A stretch of DNA of 58,301 nt from JBOGEB01 sp050743125 (GTDB taxonomy: Bacteria; Actinomycetota; Nitriliruptoria; Euzebyales; Egibacteraceae): the NCBI GenBank assembly GCA_050743125.1, contig JBOGEB010000005.1:1-58301 (forward strand). Reading direction: 5' to 3'. Below are positions 15,430-23,366 of the stretch, piece after piece (within the stretch, counting starts at the first letter, position 1; each line of letters begins with the position of its first letter). The notes beneath the pieces were generated by a model. It was not told where the DNA came from and made no database searches. It saw only the letters and a program-made list of their open reading frames with translations. A program made the translations under genes and the position numbers.

Positions 15430-15609
15430 CTAAGTACTCCGTGGCAGAAATACGGTGACGCACCGAGAGCGGCCCTGCGCCGCGCTCGCAAGGCGCGCCG
15501 AGCGCGCATACCCGGCCGGGCGACAAATGAGGAAGCGAGGCGCAACGCGGCGAGCGTGGATGCAGGGCCGCTCGAATGCCAGCGTATTTATGCCGCGGCG
15601 CAAGCTAAG
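15430..15609. mobile_element. MITE-like repeat E1 (about 180 bp)
   Basis: The ends are inverted: CTAAGTACTCCGTGGCAG then AAATACG on the left and CGTATTTATGCCGCGGCG then CAAGCTAAG on the right. The interior matches the inverse of 45883-46056 over its whole length with few changes. A 15 bp direct repeat GCGGCGCAAGCTAAG lies at 15420-15434 and 15595-15609 and could be a target duplication. The right end contains the stop codon of paralogue 1 (15605-15607). No transposase is encoded. Confidence 0.78.
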
Positions 15610-17128
15610 ACCGAATGTCGTCGGGGCCGTGCACGACCCGGCCGTGCACCATCGTGAGGACACAGCGCTCGGCGCGGTCGCCTTGGATCGCGAACGCGGC
15701 GAGATCGGCTCGCTGCCCTACGGCGATCGGACCGACGCGATGCTGCCGAGCGGCCCTCCGCCCGCCGATCGTCGCCGCCTGGAGTGCGGTGCTCACGTCG
15801 ATGCGGAACTCCGGTCGGTGGTGCGAGACGGCGGCCGAGACGGTGGCCCACGGGTCCAGCGTCGAGGATGGGTCCGACCCGAACGCGAGCGTGATCCCTG
15901 CTCCGGCGAGCGGCCCGAGCGGGTTCATGCGCTCGGCGCGCTGGCGGCCCAGCCGCTGCTGGTACAGCCCGCCCCGGTGGCCCCACAACGCGTCGAACGT
16001 CGGCTGGACGCTCGCGACGACGCCGAGGGTCGCGAGCCGCGGGATGAGCGGCGGAGGCACGAGCGCGCAGTGCTCGAGCCGGTGGCGGACGGCGCGGACC
16101 GCGCGGAGGCCGAGCCGGCCCGCGACGGCCTCGAGCACCTCGGCCGCCTGGCGCACCGCCCGGTCGCCGATGCAGTGCAGCCCGACCTGGAAGTGGCGGC
16201 GGGTGGCCTCGATGAGAAAGGCGACGATCTCGGCGTCGGACTCGTAAAGGTGGCCGGCACCCGGTGCGTCGGCGTAGTCCTCTTCCAGCGCGGCGGTATG
16301 GCTGCCGAGCGTGCCGTCCAAGTGCAGCGCGCCGCCCACCTGCCGCAGCCCGCGCGCGGCGACGAAGTCGAGGTCGTCCGCGCCCCAGTAGCCGATGACC
16401 TCGATCGGCCAGTCGCCCTGCAGCCAGGCGTCGAAGTCGCGGGCGCCCATCTGGTCGGGGCCGCTCATCTCATGGACGCTCGCGATCCCGAGCGATGCGG
16501 CGTGCCTGGCAATGGCATACCGGGCCTGGGCGAGTTGGGCGTCCGGCAGCTCAGCACAGAACCAGCGGCGCGCGACGTTCACCGCCTCCTTGCGCAGCAA
16601 CCCGGTTGGACGCCCGCTCGCGTCGCGCTCTACCCCTTCGGCCCGCTCGAGCGGCGCGGCCTTCAGGCTGATCCGGTCGATCACCGCCGAATGGCCGTCC
16701 ACTCGGGTGAGAAGCACCGGCCGGCCACCCGCGGCCTGGGTCAGCTCGTCCCCGGTGGGTGGGCGGCCCTCCGGGTAAGACAGGTCGTCCCACCCGCTCC
16801 CCCAGATCACCTCGCCGGGCGTGATCTCGGCGATTGCCTGGACCGCCGCCAGGCAGTCCGCAACCGACCGGCACATCGTGAGATCCGCCCCGCCCAGCGC
16901 GAGCCCGGTCGCGGTGAGATGAGCGTGCGCATCGACGAACGCTGGCTGGAGCAGCGCGCCGGCCAAGTCGACGCGCCGGGCGCGGTTGCGTGGGGCGTCG
17001 TCCGGCTGGTCTCCCACCCACTGGATCCACCCGTCCTCCACGAGCACCACGCGTGCCTCCGGCAGCGCCGACGCGAGAGTCCGCACCCGGTCAGCGACCA
17101 GTAGCAGCGGTGGAGTCTCGGTACGCAT
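15605..17128 (-). CDS. Amidohydrolase 3 family protein (YtcJ-like), paralogue 1
   Basis: 507 residues, clearly paralogous to the next gene: both have LLLVA near the N-terminus, the IxWVG block, FVDAHxHxTATGLAL, VDGHSxxxD, HCIGDRAVRQAA, HRLEHCALV and FGSDPSSTLDPWATV. It is expected to bind metal in a TIM barrel and hydrolyse a small amide-type substrate. ATG 17128 was chosen by alignment; a TTG at 17158 is an alternative, and GGAGG directly abutting the ATG is too close to be ideal. The tandem paralogues suggest local duplication before E1 inserted. Confidence 0.85.
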   Translation of the reverse strand: MRTETPPLLLVADRVRTLASALPEARVVLVEDGWIQWVGDQPDDAPRNRARRVDLAGALLQPAFVDAHAHLTATGLALGGADLTMCRSVADCLAAVQAIAEITPGEVIWGSGWDDLSYPEGRPPTGDELTQAAGGRPVLLTRVDGHSAVIDRISLKAAPLERAEGVERDASGRPTGLLRKEAVNVARRWFCAELPDAQLAQARYAIARHAASLGIASVHEMSGPDQMGARDFDAWLQGDWPIEVIGYWGADDLDFVAARGLRQVGGALHLDGTLGSHTAALEEDYADAPGAGHLYESDAEIVAFLIEATRRHFQVGLHCIGDRAVRQAAEVLEAVAGRLGLRAVRAVRHRLEHCALVPPPLIPRLATLGVVASVQPTFDALWGHRGGLYQQRLGRQRAERMNPLGPLAGAGITLAFGSDPSSTLDPWATVSAAVSHHRPEFRIDVSTALQAATIGGRRAARQHRVGPIAVGQRADLAAFAIQGDRAERCVLTMVHGRVVHGPDDIRS

Positions 17129-17175
17129 CCTCCGATGGTACGTCTCGGCTACCGCCAACCGTCGTGAATTACCAC

Positions 17176-17784
17176 TTAAAGCACCGAGCGACGGTAGGCA
17201 GTCGAAAGCGCGTCCGCGTACTCGTTCCAGCGGGAGCCCTCATGCGCGCGGATCCAGCGCAGCCGCAGCTCAGGACGTTGCTGTGCCTTGGCGTACAGCG
17301 CTTGGACAAGGTCGAGGTTCGCGATCGGCCCAGCCTTGCGCCGCCAGCCGTTGGCGGCCCATCCACGCGCCCACTCGTTGATCATCCGCACGCAGAGGTT
17401 GCTGTCCGAGTAGACCGTCGTGGGCGTGCCCAGCGGGACGAGGTCGAAGCCGTGGAGGAGCGCCGTGAGCTCCATCCGGTTGTTCGTCGTGCGCGGCTCG
17501 CTGCCGTATGCCTGGTCGACGATCTCTCCACCGACGACGTACACCGCCCCCCAGCCGCCCTGCCCTGGGTTCGGGTGCGCGCTCCCGTCGGTGAACACGC
17601 CGTCCTGCGGCCCGCCGTGGTGGCGCTCGAGCACCTTCGCGACGGGGAGGTCTTCCTCGACCGGCTGCTGGCCGCCGTTCTTGCAGGCTCGGCACTGCTT
17701 CGGCGTCCAGCCGGGATACCGCTGGGCGACGTCCTCGGGCAGCGTGAACGACGCGCCGCACTGCTGGCAGGTGAACTCAGGCAT
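17176..17784 (-). CDS. rnhA: Ribonuclease HI with N-terminal zinc ribbon
   Basis: Degrades the RNA strand of RNA-DNA hybrids. 202 residues. The N-terminal CxxC pairs C6/C9 and C31/C34 form a zinc ribbon absent from E. coli RNase HI. The catalytic set is complete: D66 (FTDGS), E105 (NRMEL), D127 (YSDS), H181 (IRAHEG) and D191 (NEYAD). The C-terminal RNase H domain (from about residue 60) is a normal size. Start ATG 17784. It is followed on the same strand by nothing until the amidohydrolase at 17128. Confidence 0.9.
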   Translation of the reverse strand: MPEFTCQQCGASFTLPEDVAQRYPGWTPKQCRACKNGGQQPVEEDLPVAKVLERHHGGPQDGVFTDGSAHPNPGQGGWGAVYVVGGEIVDQAYGSEPRTTNNRMELTALLHGFDLVPLGTPTTVYSDSNLCVRMINEWARGWAANGWRRKAGPIANLDLVQALYAKAQQRPELRLRWIRAHEGSRWNEYADALSTAYRRSVL

Positions 17785-17794
17785 GGTCCTAACC

Positions 17795-18121
17795 CTAAGG
17801 GTCTTGGACGCTGAGCACGAACATCGGCGAGACCATCGTGAAGATGACCACAACGGCGGTCCAGATCTGCCGCCGCCGGCCGACCCGCTCGCCAGCGAAC
17901 AGGTCGAGCAGGAACGCGAGGAGCAGCCAGAGGCTTGACACCGCCGAGCCGAGGCAGAGCGCGAGCAGCACGACGACGAGCCCCGCACGGCCGCCCAGCC
18001 CGATCACGCGGATCGCCAGGATCAGCCCCGCCGCGAGCGCCGCCCACGTCGCCAGCCCCGCCCACAACGCCCGCCGGACGATCCGGGTGTCCCGCGCACG
18101 ATCCACAGCCCCGCCGATCAT
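17795..18121 (-). CDS. Small membrane protein
   Basis: 108 residues with three hydrophobic stretches, for example ALWAGLATWAALAAGLILAI, RAGLVVVLLALCLGSAVSSL and IWTAVVVIFTMVSPMFVL. No family is recognised. Its ATG overlaps the stop of the acyl-CoA dehydrogenase gene by 4 bp (ATGA), so the two are translationally coupled. It ends 10 bp before rnhA. High third-position GC and the coupling support a real gene. Confidence 0.65.
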   Translation of the reverse strand: MIGGAVDRARDTRIVRRALWAGLATWAALAAGLILAIRVIGLGGRAGLVVVLLALCLGSAVSSLWLLLAFLLDLFAGERVGRRRQIWTAVVVIFTMVSPMFVLSVQDP

Positions 18122-19248
18122 TTGAGCAGGTCGCGGGAGATCACCATCCGCTGCACCTGGTTCGTGCCCTCGACGATCTGGAGGACCTTGGCCTCACGCA
18201 TGAGGCGCTCGACGGGGTAGTCGGTCACGTAGCCGTACCCGCCGAACACCTGCACGGCGTCGGTGGTCACCTGCATGGCGACATCGGACGCGAACAGCTT
18301 CGCCATCGCCGCGTAGCGGCCGAACGGCTCGCCAGCGTCACGGCGGTCGGCGGCCGATAGCCACAGCGCGCGGGCGGCCTCGACACTGGTGGCCATGTCG
18401 GCGAGCATGAACCCGACGCCCTGGAACTCGCCGATCGGCCGGCCGAACTGCTGCCGTGAGCGCGCATAGGCGACGGCGTGGTCGAGCGCCGCCTGCGCGA
18501 GCCCCGTCGAGCAGGCGGCGATCCCGAGCCGTCCTCCGTCCAGCGCGCTCATCGCGATGCGGAAGCCTTGGCCTTCCTCCCCGAGAAGGTTTCGGGCCGG
18601 CACCCGCGCTCGGGTGAACACGATCTGGCCAGTCGGCGAGGACCGCATCCCCATCTTCTTCTCGACCGGTGGGAAGCTCATGCCGGGTGTGCTGGCGGGC
18701 ACGAGCAGTGCGCTGATCCCACGCGTCCGGTCGGGGGAGGTCCGGCACATCAGCACATAGAAGTCGGCCTCGCCCGCATGCGTCACCCACGCCTTCGTGC
18801 CGTCCACGACATAGGCGTCGCCCTGGCGCGCCGCGCTCGTGGTGAGCCCCGCGGCGTCCGAGCCGCTGCCCGGCTCGGACAACGAGTACGCGCCGAGCAT
18901 CCGGCCGGCGGTCATGGCCGGCAGGACCTCCTTGCGCAGCTCGTCGCTCGCGTACGTCGCGACCACCCAGGTCGCGAGGGTGTGCACGGACAGGCCCAAC
19001 CCCACGGTCAGGAACGCGCGTGACAGCTCCTCGACCACCCGCAGGCAGACCCCGTACGGCTGGCCCGACCCGCCGTGCTCCTCGTCGAACGGAAGCCCCG
19101 TCAGGTCCATCCGGCCGAGGTCGTCGAACACCTCGCGAGGGAACCGCCCGGCCTCCTCGTCCGCGGTCGCGCGCGGAGCCACCCGTGCCACCGCGTACGA
19201 GCGCACGAGGTCGAGGAGCGCCTGGGCATCCGCGGACAGCCGGCTCAC
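18118..19248 (-). CDS. Acyl-CoA dehydrogenase
   Basis: FAD-dependent alpha,beta-dehydrogenation of an acyl-CoA. 376 residues, typical length. Blocks: YSLSEPGSGSDAAGL and KAWVTHAGEADFYVLM (FAD/substrate sites), RQQFGRPIGEFQGVGFMLAD, and the C-terminal QVFGGYGYVTDYPVERLMR. The catalytic glutamate is in QIVEGTNQVQ. This pattern fits short/medium- or branched-chain acyl-CoA dehydrogenases; chain preference cannot be read. It forms a coupled pair with the small membrane protein gene and lies 46 bp after the Xaa-Pro peptidase gene. Confidence 0.92.
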   Translation of the reverse strand: MSRLSADAQALLDLVRSYAVARVAPRATADEEAGRFPREVFDDLGRMDLTGLPFDEEHGGSGQPYGVCLRVVEELSRAFLTVGLGLSVHTLATWVVATYASDELRKEVLPAMTAGRMLGAYSLSEPGSGSDAAGLTTSAARQGDAYVVDGTKAWVTHAGEADFYVLMCRTSPDRTRGISALLVPASTPGMSFPPVEKKMGMRSSPTGQIVFTRARVPARNLLGEEGQGFRIAMSALDGGRLGIAACSTGLAQAALDHAVAYARSRQQFGRPIGEFQGVGFMLADMATSVEAARALWLSAADRRDAGEPFGRYAAMAKLFASDVAMQVTTDAVQVFGGYGYVTDYPVERLMREAKVLQIVEGTNQVQRMVISRDLLK

Positions 19249-19294
19249 ATCGACGTCACCACCCGGTGCTCAGTCCACGTCATCGCCATCCGGC

Positions 19295-20425
19295 TCAGGG
19301 AACGACCACTACCCCCCGAGGCAGCTGGTTGAGCCGCTCGCAACCGACCTCGGTCAGCACGACGATGTCCTCGATCCGCATCCCGAACCGACCCTCCAGG
19401 TACACCCCGGGCTCGATCGAGAACGCCATGCCTGGCTGCAGCACAAGGTCGTTGCCGCCGACGATGTACGGCTCCTCGTGCTCCTCCAGGCCGATCCCGT
19501 GACCAGTCCGGTGGACGAACGCCTCGCCGTAGCCGGCTTCGGTGAGGAGATCACGGGCGGCGGCGTCGACCGCCTCGGCGGTGACGCCGGGCCGGACCGC
19601 CTCGCAGGCCGCTCGTTGTGCGGCCTCCAACGCGGCGTGCGCCTCGGCATACCCGGGCGGCGCTGGCGACCCCACCAGGTAGTCCCGGGTGCAGTCCGAG
19701 CAATAGCCGTCGAGCGTCCCACCGATGTCGACGACGACCGCGTCGCCCTCGACGAGGACACGGTCGCCGGTCTCGTGGTGCGGCGAGGCGCCGTTGGGCC
19801 CGGAGCCGACGATGACGAAGTTCACCTCCTGGTGGCCCTCGTCGAGGATTGCGTCGGCGATGTCCCGTCCGACCTCTGCCTCGGTGCGACCGGGGAGCAG
19901 GAACTCCGGAACCCGGGCGTGCACTCGATCGATCGCCTGGGCGGCGCGCCGAAGCGCGTCGATCTCGGCGGGAGCCTTGCGCATCCGCAGCTCACGGGTC
20001 ACGGCGCTCGCCCGCGTCCACTTCGCCTCCGGCTGGGACGCCTGAAGGCCGAGGACGAACGCCGCCCACAGCCGGTCGCCCACGCCGAGCGTCGCGCCCG
20101 GCCCGACCCCGTCGAGCAGGCGCCCGACCAGGGCGAACGGGTCGTCCGTCTCACCGAAGTCGTGGATCGGCACGAGGCCGGCTGCGCTCGACTGCTCGGC
20201 GCGGGGCCGCTCGAGGCGAGGCACGACCAGCGCGTGCGCCCCGTCGGCGCGGACCACGAGGAGCGTGAGCCGCTCGAGCGGCAGCGCGTGGTAGCCGACG
20301 AGGTAGTACAGGTCCGCGCCCGGCCCGATGAGCAGCGCATCGAGTCCCGCCGCCGCCATCTGGCCGGTAGCCCGCTCCAGCGCATTGCGTTCTGGTTCGT
20401 TGAAAGAGATCACGGCAACGATCAT
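19295..20425 (-). CDS. M24-family aminopeptidase (Xaa-Pro peptidase-like)
   Basis: 376 residues with an N-terminal creatinase-like domain (LLIGPGADLYYLVGY) and the C-terminal pita-bread metallopeptidase domain. The five metal ligands are visible in order: D in VVVDIGGT, D in CSDCTRDY, H in HRTGHGIGLEEHE, E in SIEPGVY and E in RIEDIV. It removes N-terminal residues before proline, probably from cytosolic dipeptides. Start ATG 20425. It lies upstream of the acyl-CoA dehydrogenase on the same strand. Confidence 0.9.
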   Translation of the reverse strand: MIVAVISFNEPERNALERATGQMAAAGLDALLIGPGADLYYLVGYHALPLERLTLLVVRADGAHALVVPRLERPRAEQSSAAGLVPIHDFGETDDPFALVGRLLDGVGPGATLGVGDRLWAAFVLGLQASQPEAKWTRASAVTRELRMRKAPAEIDALRRAAQAIDRVHARVPEFLLPGRTEAEVGRDIADAILDEGHQEVNFVIVGSGPNGASPHHETGDRVLVEGDAVVVDIGGTLDGYCSDCTRDYLVGSPAPPGYAEAHAALEAAQRAACEAVRPGVTAEAVDAAARDLLTEAGYGEAFVHRTGHGIGLEEHEEPYIVGGNDLVLQPGMAFSIEPGVYLEGRFGMRIEDIVVLTEVGCERLNQLPRGVVVVP

Positions 20426-20495
20426 ACGGCCGAGTCCGCGACCTCATCCGAACGGTGAGGGAAAGCGCCCGCCACAGCCCAGCGGCGCTGCAACC

Positions 20496-21308
20496 TCAGC
20501 AGACCGACGTTGGCGGCGCGACCGACTCCTCCCGCAGCAGCGACCGCACCGCCGATGCAGGGACGGCCAATGCGTGATGGGTCGCGAGTTCGATCGCGTA
20601 GACGACCCCGGCGACCTCGCCGCGCCGGTCGATGACCGGGCCGCCCGAGTTGCCCGGCTGGGCGGTCGCGTTCAGGCGCATGACCTGGATGCCGTCGCCG
20701 AGGTTCGCGCCGACCACGTAGTCGAGCACGTCACCCTCGGCGACGGTCTGCTGTCCGCCGAGCGGGAACCCGGCCACCGTCACGTGGTCGCCGACCTGGG
20801 CGTCCCTCGGCGCGAGCGTGCCGACGAGCGGCAAATCGCCGTCGACCACGACGAGCGCGAGGTCGCTGTAGTACGTGACCCGCGACACCGCAGCCTTGAG
20901 GGACTGCCCGTCCCAGGTGTTCACCTGGATCTCGGAGGCGTTCGCAATGACGTGGCGGTTCGTCACGAGCGCATGCCCAGCGATCGCGAACCCCGACCCC
21001 GTCGCAACGCCGTCGCAGCCGCTGGCCCGGACTCGCAAGGTCAGCGCACGGGCGGCCCGCTCCGGCGAGTCGGCCCGCACGGTGACCGCCGCTGGGGCCT
21101 GCGCGGCGCTGTCCCCTGCTCCGGCCGCTACCGCGGGCGGCGGCGGCTCTGCCACCGGCGGCGGTGGCGCAAGGCACGCGGTGGCCACCAGCGCAAGCAG
21201 CGTGAGCCGCGCTACCCGCCAGCGGCCACATCGCTTCTGGCCAGGATTCGTCACGCATGCGTGACGAATCCTGGCCAGAAGGAGCTTTCGGGGCACGACA
21301 CTACCCAT
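20496..21308 (-). CDS. Trypsin-like serine protease, probable lipoprotein
   Basis: 270 residues. The hydrophobic run LTLLALVATACLA contains a lipobox-like cysteine followed by a Pro/Ala-rich linker, so the protease is probably anchored outside the membrane. The catalytic triad is H in NRHVI, D in YYSDLALV and S in PGNSGGPV. ATG 21308 overlaps the stop of the preceding gene. This start leaves an odd segment of about 30 residues before the signal helix, of which ARIRHACVTNPG is encoded by palindrome P (21234-21281). An original start may have been displaced by that insertion. Confidence 0.82.
   Translation of the reverse strand: MGSVVPRKLLLARIRHACVTNPGQKRCGRWRVARLTLLALVATACLAPPPPVAEPPPPAVAAGAGDSAAQAPAAVTVRADSPERAARALTLRVRASGCDGVATGSGFAIAGHALVTNRHVIANASEIQVNTWDGQSLKAAVSRVTYYSDLALVVVDGDLPLVGTLAPRDAQVGDHVTVAGFPLGGQQTVAEGDVLDYVVGANLGDGIQVMRLNATAQPGNSGGPVIDRRGEVAGVVYAIELATHHALAVPASAVRSLLREESVAPPTSVC
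21234..21281. repeat. Palindrome P, copy 3 (perfect 48 bp)
   Basis: The core arm TGGCCAGGATTCGTCACGCA and its exact complement are extended outward by perfect CTTC/GAAG pairing. It lies inside the 5' end of the protease reading frame as called, just after the coiled-coil gene. Confidence 0.9.
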
Positions 21309-22008
21309 TGATCGCCGTTTCGAGCTGGCCGTTGCTGACCTGCGCATTCGCGCAGGTCGCTGCCACCGCGTCGCCGTTACCCGCCCAGGCAGCCCACGGT
21401 GCCGGCTGGGTCACGCTCAGGGGCGAGGGTCGGCTCGCGAGCCAGTTCGACAGCCCGCTCACGCACGTGTCCACCTCCTGACCGACGCGCCTGGCGAGAG
21501 CGGCGATCTCAGCGAGCCGGTCGCGGTCTCCACGGACCGCCTCGCGCTCGTCCTCGACCCTCGCCTTCTCGGTTCCCAACGCCTGCAGCCGGCGCTCCAA
21601 TTTGGCGACGTCAGCCTCGGAGCGCTGGAGTTGGCTGGTCACAGCCGCGAGCTGCTCGTGAGCCTTGGACAGGTCGTGCATGGCCATCGCCGCTCGCGCC
21701 TGAGCGTCACCCATCCGCGCGGCGAGCTCCTGCGTACGGATGACCCCGGTCTCCGCCCGGCCACGCCACGCCCGCCCGGCGCGGTACGTCAGGACGGAAG
21801 TCACCATTCCGGCGACGGCCAGAACCGCGAGCGCTGCGACCACGAACATGAGCGGTCTGTGCGCTGACCGCGCTTTCGGCCCGCGCTCGGCGCGTGAGGC
21901 GTCTTCCCGTCGGGGCAGCTCCCCGGCGAGTCTCTCCGGGATCCGCAGCGGTTCGGCGCCCCCGCCCGTCCACAACCGCGCTTCCACAGCCTGCGATGCG
22001 TGGCTCAT
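21301..22008 (-). CDS. Membrane-anchored coiled-coil protein
   Basis: 235 residues. A cytosolic N-terminus of about 50 residues precedes one transmembrane helix (FVVAALAVLAVAGMVTSVL). An extended heptad-rich region follows (QLAAVTSQLQRSEADVAKLE and on to about residue 165), then a small C-terminal domain with two cysteines. No family is recognised. It overlaps the protease start by 8 bp, suggesting coupled translation and a shared envelope role, but this is inference. Confidence 0.65.
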   Translation of the reverse strand: MSHASQAVEARLWTGGGAEPLRIPERLAGELPRREDASRAERGPKARSAHRPLMFVVAALAVLAVAGMVTSVLTYRAGRAWRGRAETGVIRTQELAARMGDAQARAAMAMHDLSKAHEQLAAVTSQLQRSEADVAKLERRLQALGTEKARVEDEREAVRGDRDRLAEIAALARRVGQEVDTCVSGLSNWLASRPSPLSVTQPAPWAAWAGNGDAVAATCANAQVSNGQLETAING

Positions 22009-22232
22009 CAGTGCTCTCCGCCTGTAACTCGTCCCGCCGGTCCCCGCGAGGCGTCAGTTCGGGAGCTGTCGCCTTACTGAAAAAAGCGTAAACATGTCCG
22101 TGTGTGATGTCTAGTGGTTGCATTTGTTCCTGCGCGCAAGGCGGTGATCCGCGCACGCCCTTGCGGCGGCCCTCGCCATGTGAGTAATTCCGTTGATGGG
22201 TTTAATGAGTGAACGGTCACGCCGGTGGGCAG

Positions 22233-23159
22233 TCAGATTTTTAAGCGCAGAGCGCGAGGGGCAAGACTGAACGTCGCCGGCGTGTAGCCGAGGAACTCGC
22301 CGTCTGCCGCGACGGGCAGCGGGCGAGGCGGGGCGAGATCGACGGCCGGCGACTGCCACTCGATGATCTGCGGGTGCGGGAGGTGCTCGCCGCGGAAGAT
22401 CTGCTGAGTCATCAGGAACACCTGGCTGCGCTCGCCGGTGAACACCTGGACGTTGAACCTGCCGTCGTCCGGCAACGCGCGTGGGGCGATCTTCATCCCG
22501 GTCCCCGTGAACTGGCAGTTCGCCACCACGACCTCGGTGACGGGGACAGTGGCGCACGTGTGCGCGACGGTGACCGTCACCTCCTGCCGATCCAGGGCAC
22601 GGATCGCACCGAACGCGGCGAGCAGGTGCCCGACCCGGCCGCTCCAACGTGGCATCCGTGCACCCAGACGGACGAGGTGCGCGCCCCACCCGACCTCGGC
22701 GACGTTCACGAACAACCGGCGGGCAGGCTCCCCGCGCGGGTCCACGAACTCGGCTACGCCTACATCGATCGGCATCGTCCCGTCGCCCGCGAGGTGCTCG
22801 GCCACGACCTCGGGTGTGCGGTCGAGGCCGAACGTACGCGGCATGTCGCCCTTTGAGCCGGACCAGGCCACCCCGAGGACCGCATCCGCACGCCAAGGGC
22901 TTCCGTCCTTGGTGAGCATCCCGTTCACCACGCCGCCGATCGTCGGGTCGTCCCCCGCCGCCACGAGGTAGCGCACCCCCTCCTCGAACGCCGCCCGCGC
23001 CGCCCGCTCGGCCTCGGCCGCCGACGGCGCCTCCACCACGTCGTGCTCCAGGCCGCGCTCGTCGAGCGCAGCCCGCAACGCTGGCAGCGCACGCCCCACC
23101 CCACCCCGGTTCACCCGAGAGCACACGATCACACGCAGCGGTCCAAACGGGCTCGTCAT
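22233..23159 (-). CDS. Diacylglycerol/lipid kinase-like protein with altered nucleotide motif
   Basis: 308 residues resembling the DAGK/YegS lipid-kinase family: N-terminal Rossmann-like half, GVGRALPALRAALDERG, then VVNGML, and the C-terminal block GTGMKIAPRALPDDG followed by VQVFTGE. The hallmark GGDGT nucleotide loop reads AAGDDPTIGG here, so phosphoryl transfer may be weakened or changed. Start ATG 23159 was chosen over the longer frame to 23219. About 220 bp with no gene separate it from the coiled-coil gene; that gap has an AT-rich patch and a stem using CGCAAGGCG/CGCCCTTGCG (about 22134-22160). Confidence 0.7.
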   Translation of the reverse strand: MTSPFGPLRVIVCSRVNRGGVGRALPALRAALDERGLEHDVVEAPSAAEAERAARAAFEEGVRYLVAAGDDPTIGGVVNGMLTKDGSPWRADAVLGVAWSGSKGDMPRTFGLDRTPEVVAEHLAGDGTMPIDVGVAEFVDPRGEPARRLFVNVAEVGWGAHLVRLGARMPRWSGRVGHLLAAFGAIRALDRQEVTVTVAHTCATVPVTEVVVANCQFTGTGMKIAPRALPDDGRFNVQVFTGERSQVFLMTQQIFRGEHLPHPQIIEWQSPAVDLAPPRPLPVAADGEFLGYTPATFSLAPRALRLKI

Positions 23160-23366
23160 CGATGGCGGATGGTAGTGCGCCCGCCCCGATGGACCGAGCA
23201 GGCGGGCTGTGCGCCCCAACCCTCAGCACTCCACCGACGCGCCCAGCGCTGCGACAATCCGAGGGCCGGGTTGTCGAGGGACAGGACGCAGCGCGTTGGC
23301 ATGCCATGGGAGCGTGCGCATGGGGAGCGCGGCAAGGACCTGGTTCAACACGGGGGCTCGCTATGG

